Shown one piece after another: positions 63,131 through 64,000 of a stretch of 64,000 nt of DNA. The notes beneath the pieces are model-generated. The model did not search any database and was not told the DNA's origin. It saw only the letters and a list, made by a program, of their open reading frames with translations. Origin of the DNA: Chrysomallon squamiferum (Eukaryota; Mollusca; Gastropoda; Neomphalida; Peltospiridae); contig CM022679.1 in the NCBI GenBank assembly GCA_012295275.1, positions 20,276,342 through 20,340,341 of the forward strand. The letters run 5' to 3'. Within the stretch, counting starts at the first letter, position 1, and every line of letters begins with the position of its first letter. The position numbers and the translations under genes were made by a program.

Positions 63131-63690
63131 TGCCTTGTTTTACTATCTTCCATTATCTGTCAACACATTCAGCAAAACACTCTGATGTAAACACGTAGAT
63201 AAATATCTGATAAACCACCATACATTTACAAAGTATTTCATGATAATAATTTTATTTTGCCATCTAGTTCTTTGGGGTTTTTAAATTCACAGGAAACCAA
63301 ATCTGCCTGGCACATCCAAAAATGTTTGCTATTGGTCCCTTTAAAAATGATTTATTATTTGCAAATTTTCTGAATATATGATGACACAAAGAACATGTCC
63401 ACTTTGTGACAGTGAAGGGCCTATCAATAATGTTTATATAAAAGATTTTAATTCTTCATTATTATTTTGAAACATAAAGAACTCCCCTTATAAAATCATG
63501 TACCATATCAATACAAGCAAGTCTTACCTAACTCTGAAAGAGAATTGATGTGAACTTCTGGGCCAATCAGTCTACCAGTACATGATAAAAACTGGTTATG
63601 AAGGTTTACCAAGCTGAAGACATTGAACTTAAACATGTTGTTAGTGAATGGAGCACGTTGCTGATTTTTCAGTGGCTGGTGGCTAATCAC

Positions 63691-64000
63691 ACATTATTCA
63701 CTACAGTATTTTGTAAAACATGCAATCTGCTACTGATTCCTTCAGAATGACAATATCACACATTATTCACTGCAGTATTTTGTAAAACATGCAATCTGCT
63801 ACTGATTCCTTCAGAATGACAATATCACACATTATTCACTGCAGTATTTTGTAAAACATGCAATCTGCTACTGATTCCTTCAGAATGACAATATCACACA
63901 TTATTCACTACAGTATTTTGTAAAACATGCAATCTGCTACTGATTCCTTCAGAATGACAATATCAGACATTATTCACTACAGTATTTTGTAAAACATGCA
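63691..64000. repeat. 69-bp tandem repeat at right edge
   Basis: Units starting acattattcact recur at 63691, 63760, 63829, 63898 and 63967, exactly 69 bp apart. The differences are only ctacag/ctgcag and one cacacatt/cagacatt. The array continues off the window. Such identity implies recent expansion. Confidence 0.95.

Noticed and set aside
62965-63153. Antisense ORF beginning MEDSKTRQIYVRPDNWCSS
   Set aside because: Overlaps sequence resembling a DNA-transposon end; only the first part looks coding-like, no supporting exons; kept only as a possible element fragment.
1-64000. CRISPR array, operons, bacterial promoters or terminators
   Set aside because: Tandem repeats here lack unique spacers; the DNA is clearly eukaryotic with spliced genes.

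Overview
This is nuclear DNA from an animal, very A/T-rich. Genes are split into many short exons by GT-AG introns, and the introns are full of microsatellites and minisatellites. There are no bacterial features. The domain repertoire (EGF, HYR, sushi, ephrin-receptor-like, pentraxin) and the decayed Tigger/pogo-type and LINE elements fit an invertebrate metazoan. A mollusc or other lophotrochozoan is my guess, but nothing in the sequence settles the phylum.

Region 1 (1-about 36,000, + strand): the 3' part of one very large gene. I could chain 44 coding exons from 424 to 30865, and every junction keeps the frame (9,021 nt, 3,006 residues visible). The 5' end lies off the left edge. The product is a single-pass membrane protein with a polydom/SVEP1-like ectodomain. 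In order it holds: cysteine module X with a Thr-rich mucin-like stalk inserted after the first copy, three more X modules, two HYR domains, sushi, X, three ephrin-receptor-like repeats, 14 EGF repeats, a pentraxin/LamG domain, HYR, sushi, X, four ephrin-receptor-like repeats, two EGF, a transmembrane helix and a cytoplasmic tail. The tail has two possible ends: read-through of a donor to a stop at 30865, or splicing to a distant exon at 35808-35915.

Region 2 (about 36,000-44,300): no convincing gene; A/T-rich non-coding DNA, simple repeats and a short 39-bp repeat.

Region 3 (44,321-51,879, + strand): a complete 12-exon family I inorganic pyrophosphatase gene. The ORF has an N-terminal mitochondrial-type leader and an internal Met that would give a 289-residue cytosolic-type enzyme. 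Intron 6 is GC-AG. Intron 4 carries a Tigger-like DNA transposon remnant that contains a near copy of part of intron 2.

Region 4 (51,880-64,000): non-coding DNA with two MITE-like elements (55.4-56.7 kb), a long poly(A) tract, a decayed non-LTR retrotransposon with endonuclease motifs (61.2-62.5 kb), one weak candidate exon (62.8 kb), and a 69-bp tandem repeat running off the right edge.

The two genes have no evident functional link. The first is a candidate adhesion/receptor protein, the second a housekeeping enzyme. The item most worth follow-up is the membrane-anchored polydom-like protein with its repeated, unidentified two-exon X module.
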